Positions 43,994-52,678 of a stretch of DNA of 64,000 bases are shown piece by piece. A program made the translations under genes and the position numbers. Under the pieces are notes generated by a model. The model saw only the letters and a list, made by a program, of their open reading frames with translations, did no database searches and was not told the DNA's origin. This DNA comes from Dongia rigui. Its GTDB lineage: Bacteria; Pseudomonadota; Alphaproteobacteria; Dongiales; Dongiaceae. The stretch lies in contig NZ_JAXCLX010000002.1 in NCBI RefSeq assembly GCF_034044635.1, positions 248,001 to 312,000 of the forward strand, read 5' to 3'. The stretch's first letter is position 1; every line of letters begins with the position of its first letter.

Positions 43994-44680
43994 TCAGCCT
44001 TTCGCTTTCCGAAGCTGCACCAGCTGGGCAGTTGCATCGGCCATTCGTTTGCTGAGCGTTGGCAGGTCCTTCATTTCCCATGGCCAGTTTGCAGCCCAAC
44101 GCAGCCCGGCCTTGGTGAGGGCGTACCGCGCAGCGATTTCAAGCTCGGGCAGAATCAGAGACGTGCCCGTTCTCTCGGCGGTGTCCGGCCGATACGGCAT
44201 TGCTGCCGCGACCTGCGTCGTTACGTCTTGCAGCTGGCTAAACTTCTCGGCCAGGGCGGCCGCAAGCTGCTCAATCTCAGAGGCGATGCCCTCCCGTTGC
44301 TTTGCCAGGGCTCCTGCGGCATCCCAGCGCCTGGCCCGTTCGGCAGCAGCTTGCGCGGCCGCTGTGACGGCCTCGCCGTCCTTGGCGGCGGCAATCGCGC
44401 TGGCAAGGGCGTCAACGCGCTCCTGGGCCTGTGCCAGGGCGCTGCGGGCCCGGTCGCGGGCTGATCCTGCCGCGGCCTCGTCAGGCGTAAGCTCGGCAGC
44501 CAGGTTTGCCGCTGTGAATTTGGTTTGGGCGGCATCGCGAGCCGTGACGGCTTCGGCGTGGCGCTGGTACAGCCGCTCGACGGGGGTTTGGCCACTCAGA
44601 ATCTCGGCCGCGGTGCCGGCTGCGGCTTCGGCGATCTTGCCAGCGGTGGTGCCCAACAGGCGGGCGAGGGAATTTTTCAT
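43994..44680 (-). CDS. Ala-rich coiled-coil protein of the element
   Basis: A 228-residue protein, mostly helical and Ala-rich between residues 40 and 165 (SALAQAQERVDALASAIAAA, REGIASEIEQLAAALAEKFS), with a short C-terminal globular part containing LRWAANWPWEMKDLPTLSK. There is no signal or membrane segment. It is the first gene after the primase and iteron cluster in the leftward block. The family is unknown. Confidence 0.55.
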   Translation of the reverse strand: MKNSLARLLGTTAGKIAEAAAGTAAEILSGQTPVERLYQRHAEAVTARDAAQTKFTAANLAAELTPDEAAAGSARDRARSALAQAQERVDALASAIAAAKDGEAVTAAAQAAAERARRWDAAGALAKQREGIASEIEQLAAALAEKFSQLQDVTTQVAAAMPYRPDTAERTGTSLILPELEIAARYALTKAGLRWAANWPWEMKDLPTLSKRMADATAQLVQLRKAKG

Positions 44681-45112
44681 GGGGTGATGCCTTTCTTTTC
44701 ATGTTCGCTACCTAACCAGCTACCTAGGAAATCGGGAGCAGCACGCGGCGGTGAATTAATCGGCGGAATTCTGCGGAAAAATCCGCGCTGAAATTTCTGA
44801 TCAATTGTCAGGAGGTGAGCGGGGCGGGGTGTCTCGGCCCGGCGCAGCGATCGGCGGGCGCGGCGGCGCGTCACGCGTGCGAGCGATGCGCCCCCGGATA
44901 CCTGCTGTATCGGCCAAGGGCTGTTTGATGAGTTTTGAAAAGCAGGGTCGTGGCGTAGCGGACATCCCCTATAGGGATGTGTCCGCTTTGTCCGCCCCGT
45001 ATGACCGGCGGACATTTGCGGGCATGTCCGCCGTTTGTCCGCTTTGTCCGCTCCTGAATTCCCACGTGTTATCAAAGCGATAGCACTGGCGACGGTTTGT
45101 CCGCTGCAGGGC
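44681..45112. repeat. Iteron-like TGTCCGC cluster, candidate replication origin
   Basis: In this 432-nt gap past the primase gene, TGTCCGC occurs eight times between 44958 and 45104: forward at 44980, 44989, 45025, 45036, 45045 and 45098, and reversed at 44958 and 45008. Two more lie in the end of the primase gene (reversed 45161, forward 45176). Two pairs are 9 bp apart start to start, extending to TTTGTCCGC. The left end forms a nested inverted repeat around CATCCC-CTATA-GGGATG. In satellites and plasmids such repeats bind the replication initiator. No gene is supported here. Confidence 0.65.
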
Positions 45113-47095
45113 TTAACCGAGAACAAGCGCATGGTCGCCCTCGTCCTTGATCCAGCCCATGCGGACAAGCTCATTTGTCCGCCTTCTGAACTCCCTTTGG
45201 CCGCTTGATTCACGGCCCCGATAATTCCGGGAGACGAATTCAGCCCGCCACTCATGGACCGCAATCCGGGCCGGTTCGCCCGGTTCTGCCCTACCTAAAG
45301 TCAGGTTTTGGGCCGCTTCCAGTAGCTTCGCGGTACTGGTTCCGGCCTTGGGTGTCTCACGCTCAAATTCCCGGCCGCGGTCCGGGACGGTGACGGCAGA
45401 CGTGACCGGGCGCCCTTTGGCATCGGTGCCGATTTCGACCGTCTCAATTTGGAAATGGAATTTTGCGCCCGTCTCACCGTCGCGTTGCTTCTCGATCGTG
45501 ACGGCCGAATTCTTAATTTCCAGGGAGGTGTCGACGGCGCCCATAAGCGAGCTATGGCCGCGCGCGCCTTTGGATGCATCCTTGCCAAGATGATGGATTA
45601 CCAGGACCGCGGCGCCGGTCTCACGCTTGATGCGACCTAAGCTGGCGATAACGGCGCCCATGTCTTCCGCGCTGTTTTCGGCGCCGCCGGCCATGATCTG
45701 GTTCAGGGTGTCGATCACAATCAAGCGCAGGGGGTGGCCGGTGCGCTCCGGCAATTCCAGGGCCGCCGTAATCAAGGCTGACACATCGTCGGCGCTGCTG
45801 CGCAGATTGGCGCCGTCCTCGATCGCCGCGAAAGGAATGTCAGTGCCGGCGAGCTCGTCAAATTGGCGCCGGGCCTCGAGGCGGTTGGCGAGCATGCCTT
45901 CCGCGCTGAAATAGAGCACCGAGCCCTGAAGGGTGTCCCGGCCATGCCATGGAATTCCGCGGGCGATGGCAAATGCCATTTCTACCGCGTTGAGTGTCTT
46001 GGCCTTGCCCGGCTCGGCAATGAAAACGACCAGGCCGCCGGCCGGCAACACCCCATCGATCACCCAAAGCATATCCAGCTTGGGGGCTATGTCGCCAAGT
46101 AGCCGCGCCTTGAAGCGCCGCTTGCCCGTGGTCGCATTGCCGGCGGCGGGCGCCTCGCTGGGGGCCGCCTTCTCAGGGGTCTCGATCTTGCTGAAGATGA
46201 CCTCGGGGGCCGACGATCCCGGATCCTCGAAACCATATATAAAAGCGTGGTTGACCTTATCCTGCAGTTCCGCGGCGTCCCATGGCGGCGAACACCTAAG
46301 GTTCCATTCGGCCATAAGCAGATCAACGGTGTCGTCTTTCCCAACACCGAAATCTTTCATCCGCGCCGCCACCTTGAACGTGGTGAGGTCGCCACCTTGT
46401 CCTTCGACAGCCAACGGCGCGTGTGACCGTAGATAATCGGTTGCACGAGATAGAGCACGGGCTCGGTCGATGTTGGCAGGGGGCGCCGTTTCGGCGTCCG
46501 CGGCCTTGGTCTTGGCTTGGCCGCAGCGGGCAATGAGCCATTCGGGCGCAGGCGCCACGGGATCGGAAGATATGACCTTGTACGCCTTGCCGTCGATCAC
46601 GGAACCACAGGCTACAACGTACCCACCATAGGACCGATGATCGACCCCGTCGCCCAAGCGTTCCACGCCTTGCCTGACAGGCTGGCCGACGCGGTAGAAC
46701 AGATGGCGGCCACCTGTTGGCGTTTCTGTTACGAGCGTCCTGGGAAGCTCCAGGCCCTCGGCTTCCCATTGCGCGATCGTAGCGGAGCCGTTCTTACCAT
46801 CCTTGTTATCTTCATCGACAACTAGGAGCGCATCAAATCCGCCATCCGCCCGCACGTCGCCAAATTTGCCGGTATAGATTCCAATGTTGTAGTCGGGGTT
46901 CTCCGCCCACCACGCCTTGATCTGGTCAGGATCACGGGTCGCCAGCTCCTTGAACTTCATTCCTTTAAGCGGCGTCTTCCCTGGCTTGCGGCCAAGGGGC
47001 CACGGCAGCAACGGAAAGACGTGAAATTCATTTTGCGCCAGCGTCTGGGCAAATTCGAGCTTGGGCAGCACCGCGCCCCCGGATGAATCCGCCAT
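45113..47095 (-). CDS. Primase-helicase (PrimPol N-terminal, RepA-like ATPase C-terminal)
   Basis: A 660-residue replication protein. Residues 10-190 form a bifunctional primase/polymerase domain: KPGKTPLKGMKFKELATRDP, NIGIYTGKFGD, ALLVVDEDNKDG and PTGGRHLFYRV. Residues 330-560 form a RepA/RecA-like helicase with a degenerate Walker A, FIAEPGKAKTLNAVEMAFAI (near 358), Walker B LIVIDTLNQIM (near 461) and VIHHLGKDASKGARGHSSLM. The last 60 residues look like a winged helix. It probably initiates and primes element replication at the adjacent iteron cluster. Confidence 0.82.
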   Translation of the reverse strand: MADSSGGAVLPKLEFAQTLAQNEFHVFPLLPWPLGRKPGKTPLKGMKFKELATRDPDQIKAWWAENPDYNIGIYTGKFGDVRADGGFDALLVVDEDNKDGKNGSATIAQWEAEGLELPRTLVTETPTGGRHLFYRVGQPVRQGVERLGDGVDHRSYGGYVVACGSVIDGKAYKVISSDPVAPAPEWLIARCGQAKTKAADAETAPPANIDRARALSRATDYLRSHAPLAVEGQGGDLTTFKVAARMKDFGVGKDDTVDLLMAEWNLRCSPPWDAAELQDKVNHAFIYGFEDPGSSAPEVIFSKIETPEKAAPSEAPAAGNATTGKRRFKARLLGDIAPKLDMLWVIDGVLPAGGLVVFIAEPGKAKTLNAVEMAFAIARGIPWHGRDTLQGSVLYFSAEGMLANRLEARRQFDELAGTDIPFAAIEDGANLRSSADDVSALITAALELPERTGHPLRLIVIDTLNQIMAGGAENSAEDMGAVIASLGRIKRETGAAVLVIHHLGKDASKGARGHSSLMGAVDTSLEIKNSAVTIEKQRDGETGAKFHFQIETVEIGTDAKGRPVTSAVTVPDRGREFERETPKAGTSTAKLLEAAQNLTLGRAEPGEPARIAVHEWRAEFVSRNYRGRESSGQREFRRRTNELVRMGWIKDEGDHALVLG

Positions 47096-47541
47096 CAGCG
47101 GGCACCCGCCAACCGCTCAAACCAAAACTCGATATCGAGCCAGCTACCTTCAGGCAGCGGGTTCCAGGCGGCCCCTTTTCCGTACCAAAGGATGTTCCTT
47201 TCCGTCAGCTGTTGGGCGAGCTGTTTGAATTCGTCGCTTTCAAGCTGGTCCATGCTGAAGGCGCCGAGCTTGCCCGCGGCTTCGTCTTCCGCCATCTCGA
47301 TAAGAGTCGGCGTTGCCGGCCGCATCGGTGCCCAGCCTTCCGACCAGAATTCGATATGTAAACGCAGGTCGCCGCGATCGATGCTTAGGCGTGCCCGATC
47401 GGGATTCTCCGGGCTCACCGTGCAGATGACGCCTGGGACGTTAACGGGATAGCCATGAGGTAGTGGGTCGAAAATGTCGACGACGAATCTCGCAACAGCC
47501 ACTGTCGAAGCGCACTGATAGACGTCAGAGAGAGTCTTCAT
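47095..47541 (-). CDS. Hypothetical element protein upstream of the primase
   Basis: A 148-residue acidic protein. It includes VVDIFDPLPHGYPVNVPGVI, LHIEFWSEGWAPMRPATP and ILWYGKGAAWNPLPEGSWLD, with no named domain. Its stop overlaps the primase ATG, and its start overlaps the alpA-like stop by 4 nt, so the three genes form a coupled operon. A replication or regulatory accessory role is inferred from position only. Confidence 0.6.
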   Translation of the reverse strand: MKTLSDVYQCASTVAVARFVVDIFDPLPHGYPVNVPGVICTVSPENPDRARLSIDRGDLRLHIEFWSEGWAPMRPATPTLIEMAEDEAAGKLGAFSMDQLESDEFKQLAQQLTERNILWYGKGAAWNPLPEGSWLDIEFWFERLAGAR

Positions 47542-47729
47542 GCCGCACCTCGCTCAGCCTTGCGGGCTTCAAGCCAGGCGGCGATTTCGTCGGCATCCCA
47601 TGCGACAGTGCGTTCGGCAATCCGAACACGTCGGGGAAAGCGGTTCGCCTTCTCAAGCCGCCAAAGTTGGGCGCGGGACAGACGAATGCCCAGAACTTTC
47701 AAATCAGCGGCGGCCAGCAACTTCGCCAT
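47538..47729 (-). CDS. AlpA-like helix-turn-helix regulator
   Basis: A 63-residue winged-helix protein: ADLKVLGIRLSRAQLWRLEK, then ANRFPRRVRIAERTVAWDAD and EIAAWLEARKAERG. The sequence RxQLWRLEKANRFPRRVRI is the MerR-like AlpA/excisionase signature. Proteins of this type activate P4-like and PICI-like elements. AGGAGGACTCCGCT precedes the ATG. It leads the coupled replication operon. Confidence 0.85.
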   Translation of the reverse strand: MAKLLAAADLKVLGIRLSRAQLWRLEKANRFPRRVRIAERTVAWDADEIAAWLEARKAERGAA

Positions 47730-47774
47730 AGCGGAGTCCTCCTGATGACAGGCGGACCAGCATTGGCGCGCCTG

Positions 47775-47819
47775 CGATTATCGGTGCGGGTTCATCAGTG
47801 CAAATCGGTGCATATCGGT
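47775..47819 (-). promoter_or_regulatory. Predicted alpA-operon promoter overlapped by GCACCGAT repeats
   Basis: On the minus strand, TTGCAC (47803-47798) and TAATCG (47780-47775) are spaced 17 bp. Two copies of GCACCGAT (47787-47780 and 47811-47804) lie 24 bp apart, one within the promoter spacer and one just upstream of the -35, with a partial third (ACCGAT, 47819-47814). They are candidate operator sites. Confidence 0.5.
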
Positions 47820-47997
47820 TTCTTTCAGAGCAGCCATGGCCACGCGCGCAATGCCGGGCGGGTTCACTCCTACAGCGATTCAGGTTGAGCTACGTTTGCC
47901 CATCACGAACCGTGCGGTCGCATTCTACTAATTGGCGTGTCGCTACGCAATATGTTGCAAGGATTGCAACAGGTTACGAGTCATTTCGCTATGTAAA

Positions 47998-49353
47998 TCA
48001 ATGCGGCAGGGTCGCCGAATCGAATGTCGACGCTAGCGGAAGGGCGCTTTTAGCAGGCACACTTTCCAGTGTCGTTTTGATAGCCGTCGAAAGTCTCTCA
48101 AACGCGTCCCGCATTTCCGTCACGTATGCATGACGATCGTAAATGCCTTCGACGCCTGGGATCACATGACCCAAGCACCTTTCGCTTGTGAAACGGTCGA
48201 CGCCAACGGCACGCATCATCGTCTTGGCGGTGCGCCGGCAGTCGTGCAGTGTCCAGCCGGGCAGGGGAGCGGCGCTCCTGTCGGCCTTTAGGCGGGCCCC
48301 TTGAATCAGATTGTCCAGGGTTGCTTTCTTCTGGCTGAACGCCTGGAAGTGGGTTTCGCCATCGGTCGAGAACACGTAAGGGCACTTGCCAATCCGTTTG
48401 TCGCGCTGGGCTTTGATGATGGCAGCCGCGGCCGAAGACAGGGGCATGACCAGCGGCTCACCGGTCTTGGCGCCGGTCTTGTGATCTTCCGCCGGGATCG
48501 TCCACAACGGCCCGCCGGCTGATTCTAGATCCAAGTCCTTCCATCGCATGGCGAAGACGTTGTTACGGCGCTGTGCGGTCAAGAGCAGCAGCTTGATGCC
48601 GGGCCCAAGCGCGAGAAGTTGGGGTTCATCTAGTTGGGTCCAGATCTGCCGAAGCTCATCCGCTTCCAAGACGCGCTTCCGTTCCGATCGGTGTCCGCTG
48701 GCCATGTCGCGCACGATCGGAGAATTGAACTCATCTTCGCGAGCTGCGTACCAGTTGAACAGCTTCCGCACGGCGGCAAGCACCCGGTCCGCCATGATGG
48801 CGCCATTGTTCTCGGTCACATCGTCGAGCAGGGCGACAACGTCGCTGCGCTTTATGTCGGCAATCGGTAGCTTGCCCCACTCGGGCGAGCAATAGACCCG
48901 GAAGATGCGACCGGTTTCTTTGAGGTGTCGTGGACCGATCTTCGCTTTGAGCGGGTATAGTCGTAGGAAGTCAGCCGACACGGTGTCAAAGGTCGCGGCA
49001 CGCCGCTTGGCCGTGCGGCGGTTTACAGCGTCTGCCGTTTCTTTTGGATCTTCCCCCCGGTCGATAGCTTTACGGAGTTCCGCTGCGTGCGCCCGAGCGT
49101 CGCTCAAGCTCATCCCGCCTTCGTCCTTCGAGAGTGCCGCCCGCCCGATGGTGAAGCGCGCCGCCAACTTCCGGCCGCCGCGGGCAACCCGGGCTAGGTA
49201 GAACCAGGACGCCACGCCGTTGGAGGAGTAGCGCAGGCCAAAGCCGGGGTTAGTTTCGTCGAAGTAATCCACCTGGACCACGGCGCCGGTGGGCGAGGGG
49301 GCTGGCGCCTTAAGTGCGCGCAACTTGAGCGGAGCAAAGGACACACGGGGCAT
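47998..49353 (-). CDS. Tyrosine-type integrase, P4-like
   Basis: A 451-residue recombinase. The N-terminal arm-binding domain reads NPGFGLRYSSNGVASWFYLA, followed by a core-binding helical domain. The catalytic residues are Arg in LTAQRRNNVFAMRWKDLD (near residue 259), His-x-x-Arg in GWTLHDCRRTAKTMM (near 368), His in CLGHVIPG and the nucleophile Tyr in IYDRHAYV (near 403). It lies about 160 nt from attR. It should catalyse integration at the tRNA-Arg 3' end. Confidence 0.93.
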   Translation of the reverse strand: MPRVSFAPLKLRALKAPAPSPTGAVVQVDYFDETNPGFGLRYSSNGVASWFYLARVARGGRKLAARFTIGRAALSKDEGGMSLSDARAHAAELRKAIDRGEDPKETADAVNRRTAKRRAATFDTVSADFLRLYPLKAKIGPRHLKETGRIFRVYCSPEWGKLPIADIKRSDVVALLDDVTENNGAIMADRVLAAVRKLFNWYAAREDEFNSPIVRDMASGHRSERKRVLEADELRQIWTQLDEPQLLALGPGIKLLLLTAQRRNNVFAMRWKDLDLESAGGPLWTIPAEDHKTGAKTGEPLVMPLSSAAAAIIKAQRDKRIGKCPYVFSTDGETHFQAFSQKKATLDNLIQGARLKADRSAAPLPGWTLHDCRRTAKTMMRAVGVDRFTSERCLGHVIPGVEGIYDRHAYVTEMRDAFERLSTAIKTTLESVPAKSALPLASTFDSATLPH

Positions 49354-49511
49354 GTTGAGCCTCCAAGGTAGCGTCTAGGTAGCTTCTGGCTCGCAATCAT
49401 ATGCTACCTTCTGAAACTCCACGCAAGAGGTACTGCAGAGAAGTGCCGATAATAGGCCGTTTAATCGCTGTCGGATGAACTGACCCGCAACGCTATGAAA
49501 CGATAACCACG

Positions 49512-49560
49512 CTGACTACGAATCAGAAGGTTGGAGGTTCGAGTCCTTCTGGGTGCGCCA
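49512..49560 (+). repeat. attR: right 49-bp direct repeat of the integrative element
   Basis: This is identical to 33236-33284, the 3' 49 nt of tRNA-Arg including GCCA. It lacks the 5' half of a tRNA, so it is not a gene. It marks the chromosome-element junction beside the integrase. Confidence 0.93.
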
Positions 49561-49641
49561 TTTTCCCTTTCCTAACAATTCGTTAGACGAGAATCGGCCG
49601 TAAATCCGACGGGCCGCCTCGTTCCGCTATTTTACGCAAAG

Positions 49642-49680
49642 AAAAAGCCCGCACTGGCCTTCGCCAAATGCGGGCTTTTT
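49642..49680 (-). terminator. Terminator after the chemoreceptor gene (bidirectional form)
   Basis: A 12-bp stem AAAAAGCCCGCA / TGCGGGCTTTTT encloses an inner TGGC/GCCA pairing, with A and T runs on both sides. It lies 19 nt beyond the stop of the chemoreceptor gene and is symmetric, so it may act in both directions. Confidence 0.88.
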
Positions 49681-49698
49681 GCCGGGGTCGGGGGGGCC

Positions 49699-51840
49699 TT
49701 ACCCAGCGCGGACTTTGGCGATGAAGCTGTCGACTTCATGGGCCAGGGCATGCGACTGGCGCGACAAGTCGCCGGCGGCACTCAGCACTTGCGAGGAGGC
49801 ACTGCCTGCATCTTCCGAGGCGCGGCTGACGCCGGTGATGTTCCGGTTCACCTCGTCGGTGCCCCTTGCCGCCTGCTGCGCGTTGTTCGAGATCTCCTGC
49901 GTCGCTGCGGATTGCTCTTCGACCGCCGCGGCGATGCCGGACGAGATCTCGTCGATGCGGTTGATCGTGCCGCGGATCTGCGACATGGCGGCCGCGGCGG
50001 CTCGGGTCACATCCTGCATGCCGGAAATCTGGCCGGAGATTTCCTCGGTCGCTTTCGATGTCTGTGTCGCCAGGTTCTTCACTTCGGATGCCACGACCGC
50101 GAAGCCCTTGCCGGCATCGCCGGCGCGTGCCGCTTCAATGGTCGCGTTCAATGCCAGCAGGTTGGTCTGGCTGGCGATATCGTTGATGAGTTGCACGATG
50201 CCGCCGATCTTCTCGGCAGCGACAGCGAGGCTTTCGACCGTCTCACCGGTCTTGGCCACTTCATCGACCGCGACGCGGGTGATGTTGCTGCTCTCGGCCA
50301 CTTGGCGGCTGATCTCGTTGATCGAGCTGGAGAGTTCTTCGGAAGCCGCGGCAACGGTGGTGACGTTCTGCGACGCCTCGGTTGCGGCGTTGGCCACGAC
50401 ATTGGCCTGGCGCGAGCTCTCCTCGGCCACGGCCGACATCGACTGCGCGTTCGACTCAAGCTGCGTCGCCGCACTCGACACCGTCTGCACGATGCCTTTG
50501 ACGCTGGCTTCGAAACCGTCGGCCAGTTGCAGCATGGTGCGGCGGCGTTCCTCGGCGGCCTTCTTCTCGATCTCGGCCTGCGCCAGGCGCAGATGCTCGA
50601 CCTCGATCAGCTTCTGGCGGAAGAACTCGACCGCTTTGGCCATGACACCCATCTCGTCGCCACGATCCGTCATCGGCACGGTCACCTCGGTGTTGCCGTG
50701 GGCGAGTTCATCGACCGCCCGCGTCAGCGCCGTCACCGGCCGGGCGGCGACGAAGCGCACCAGCACCATGATGACGATGGCGAGCAGCACCACCACGATC
50801 GCCGCGATGATCGAATTGACGAACACGACCTCGCGCACCGGCGCCATGATCTTGTCATCGGGCAGGTTGAGCATGACGGCCCAGGGCTTCTCGACCGCGC
50901 CGATCTTCAACGGCACGAAGACGCGGGTGACATCGGTTTGCAGCGAGTTCGACCAATCGGTGATGGAGAAACTCTCACCGGCCTGGGCGCGGGGCAGGGC
51001 GTCCTTGAAGCTCGGGCTCAGGGTCACGAATTGCTTGCCGAGGTTCTTGGGATCGATCGACGCCGCCATGATGCCGCCACTCGAAACGACGCCGATCGAA
51101 CCGGTGCCATAGGGGCGGACCTTGAGGAGGTCCTGGTTCATCTGCTCCAGCGACATGTCGACGCCGATGACGCCGATTACCTTGCCGTCGACCTTCACCG
51201 GCGTGGCGAGGCTCACCAGCAACGTGTCCTTGCCGGCCAGCGCATAGATATAGGGTTCGAGGACGGTGTCCTCTCCCGTCTTGAACGGAATCTGGTAAAA
51301 ATCGCCGCTGGCATCCTGCTTATCCAGCGACTTCATCGGATCGAGTTTGAACGTGCCGCTGTCGGGATAGGCATAGGGCACGTAGCGGCCGGTCTGGTCG
51401 GCGCCCTCGCTGCCGATTCCTGCCTGGTCGTTGCCGTCGAAGGCATCGGGCTGGAACCCGGCCCAGACACCGACGAGGTCGGGATTGGCCTTGAGTGCCG
51501 CGCGCAAGGCTGCGGTGAAGGACGCGCGGTTGAGCGCATTCTCACCGCGCATGCCAAGATAGGTATCGCGCAGGCTGTAGGCGATCTGATAGTTCGCGTT
51601 GAACATCGCCTGCATTTCGGCGGAACGCGCCGCAGCCATCTCCTGGCCTTGCGACATCGCAAGCGCGTTGACGATCGCGCCGCTGCGTTCCGACGACACC
51701 CAGGTCGATGCGACATAGCCGAGCGCCACGGCAAAGACGATCGGCAGCAGGATTTTCAGCGACAGCGGCAGGCGCGACGCGAGGCCCGGACGCGCAATTT
51801 TGTCATTCGAAAGCGCCGGCCGATTCGGATTCTCGTTCAT
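49699..51840 (-). CDS. Methyl-accepting chemotaxis protein (dCache-type sensor)
   Basis: A 713-residue receptor. A membrane segment lies near residues 25-45 ([19 protein letters not shown]). A periplasmic dCache-like region spans about 50-315 ([38 protein letters not shown]), then comes a second membrane segment, a HAMP region ([20 protein letters not shown]) and a signalling domain with the hairpin tip [20 protein letters not shown] and [16 protein letters not shown]. It should feed CheA/CheW signalling. The ligand is unknown. The start is ATG 51840 rather than an upstream TTG. Confidence 0.92.
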   Translation of the reverse strand: MNENPNRPALSNDKIARPGLASRLPLSLKILLPIVFAVALGYVASTWVSSERSGAIVNALAMSQGQEMAAARSAEMQAMFNANYQIAYSLRDTYLGMRGENALNRASFTAALRAALKANPDLVGVWAGFQPDAFDGNDQAGIGSEGADQTGRYVPYAYPDSGTFKLDPMKSLDKQDASGDFYQIPFKTGEDTVLEPYIYALAGKDTLLVSLATPVKVDGKVIGVIGVDMSLEQMNQDLLKVRPYGTGSIGVVSSGGIMAASIDPKNLGKQFVTLSPSFKDALPRAQAGESFSITDWSNSLQTDVTRVFVPLKIGAVEKPWAVMLNLPDDKIMAPVREVVFVNSIIAAIVVVLLAIVIMVLVRFVAARPVTALTRAVDELAHGNTEVTVPMTDRGDEMGVMAKAVEFFRQKLIEVEHLRLAQAEIEKKAAEERRRTMLQLADGFEASVKGIVQTVSSAATQLESNAQSMSAVAEESSRQANVVANAATEASQNVTTVAAASEELSSSINEISRQVAESSNITRVAVDEVAKTGETVESLAVAAEKIGGIVQLINDIASQTNLLALNATIEAARAGDAGKGFAVVASEVKNLATQTSKATEEISGQISGMQDVTRAAAAAMSQIRGTINRIDEISSGIAAAVEEQSAATQEISNNAQQAARGTDEVNRNITGVSRASEDAGSASSQVLSAAGDLSRQSHALAHEVDSFIAKVRAG

Positions 51841-52024
51841 GGAAGACAGCCCCAAGGTGGAAATAGGAAAGCCGTCTTCTAGAAGCCGCCGATGAACAAT
51901 GTATTAATCCCTGACTGCTTTCACGAGATCTTCTCCGATGGTGTGTTTGCCCGGCATTTGAGGCGATTTGCGCGTGCTGCGAAATCGCCTCAACCTGCCA
52001 GACAGTGTGGTCATTGAGCGGCTG

Positions 52025-52561
52025 TCACGCGACGGCCGGAAAATCGATGGTCGTGTCGTTGATGCGGTTGAAGACGTTGGTGAACACGATGACCGCAATG
52101 GCCAGGCTGATCTCCACCAACTGCGCCTCGGTATAGCCCGCATCCAGGATGGCCTTGAACTCGGCCTCGCTGACCGTGCCGCTGGTGCGTACGAGCTTGC
52201 GCACGAAATGCGTCAGCGCATCGCGCTTGGCGTCACCGGTCGGTTCGCCGGCGCGGATCTGCTTCAAGGTTTCCGGCGGCAGGCCAACCATCTTGCCGAT
52301 CTGGCTATGCGCGGCGACACAGTAATCGCAACCGCCGACCTGGCTGACCACGATCTTGATCGTCTCGCGGTCTCGGCTGCTGAGCGTGCCGGCCGACAAT
52401 GCGCCATCGGCCTGCAGCATTGCCTTGAGGGCATTGGGTTCCAGGGCGCCGATGGCGGCATAAGCGTTGGGCACGCGGCCGGCCGCCTTTTTGATCTGGG
52501 CAAACAGGTCTGCCCTGGCGCCTGTGGCGGTGTCGGCAGAGGGGGTCTGAATACGGGACAT
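52025..52561 (-). CDS. Carboxymuconolactone decarboxylase / AhpD-like protein
   Basis: A 178-residue helical protein with the AhpD-type motif VSQVGGCDYCVAAHSQIG (CxxC near residues 77-80). Such proteins act as peroxidase partners or in redox stress. It has a divergent AraC regulator 117 nt away, a common arrangement in which the regulator controls the oxidoreductase. The gap contains AT-rich sequence (ATGATATAAAATGCC), probably the shared promoter. Confidence 0.87.
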   Translation of the reverse strand: MSRIQTPSADTATGARADLFAQIKKAAGRVPNAYAAIGALEPNALKAMLQADGALSAGTLSSRDRETIKIVVSQVGGCDYCVAAHSQIGKMVGLPPETLKQIRAGEPTGDAKRDALTHFVRKLVRTSGTVSEAEFKAILDAGYTEAQLVEISLAIAVIVFTNVFNRINDTTIDFPAVA

Positions 52562-52678
52562 GGGGCACTCCTTTGTTTGAGGTTTCGCGCTGTACGCATC
52601 CTCAATCTGGGGGTGCCGGGAGAGTTATTTAATGATATAAAATGCCAAAAATATGCTTAATCGTCTCAAGGTGGATAG

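Larger units (their letters stand above)
33236..49560. mobile_element. Satellite-like integrative element in tRNA-Arg (about 16.3 kb)
   Basis: Both ends are identical 49-bp copies of the tRNA-Arg 3' end. The right end carries a tyrosine integrase, an AlpA-like regulator, a primase-helicase with an adjacent iteron-like cluster, small phage-type proteins and a terminase small subunit, all leftward. The left end carries cargo of mixed orientation. No capsid, portal, tail, lysis or large terminase gene is present. That set and size fit a phage-inducible chromosomal island rather than a degraded prophage, but mobility is inferred. Excision would give a circle of 16,276 bp. Confidence 0.85.

Noticed and set aside
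44677-45264. Minus-strand frame across the iteron cluster
   Set aside because: Its repeated Lys-Arg-Thr peptides come from the TGTCCGC repeats, it overlaps the end of the primase gene and it lacks a good start.
47798-48133. Plus-strand 111-codon frame opposite the integrase end
   Set aside because: No recognisable content, and it is antisense to the integrase C-terminus.
33285-49511. Complete prophage
   Set aside because: No large terminase, portal, capsid, tail or lysis genes were found, only replication, regulation and a small terminase subunit.
49512-49560. Second tRNA-Arg gene
   Set aside because: Only the 3' 49 nt are present; the acceptor 5' strand and D arm are missing, so it is an attachment site.
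49738-51882. 714-codon plus-strand frame opposite the chemoreceptor
   Set aside because: Antisense shadow; the minus-strand receptor shows complete sensor, HAMP and signalling motifs.
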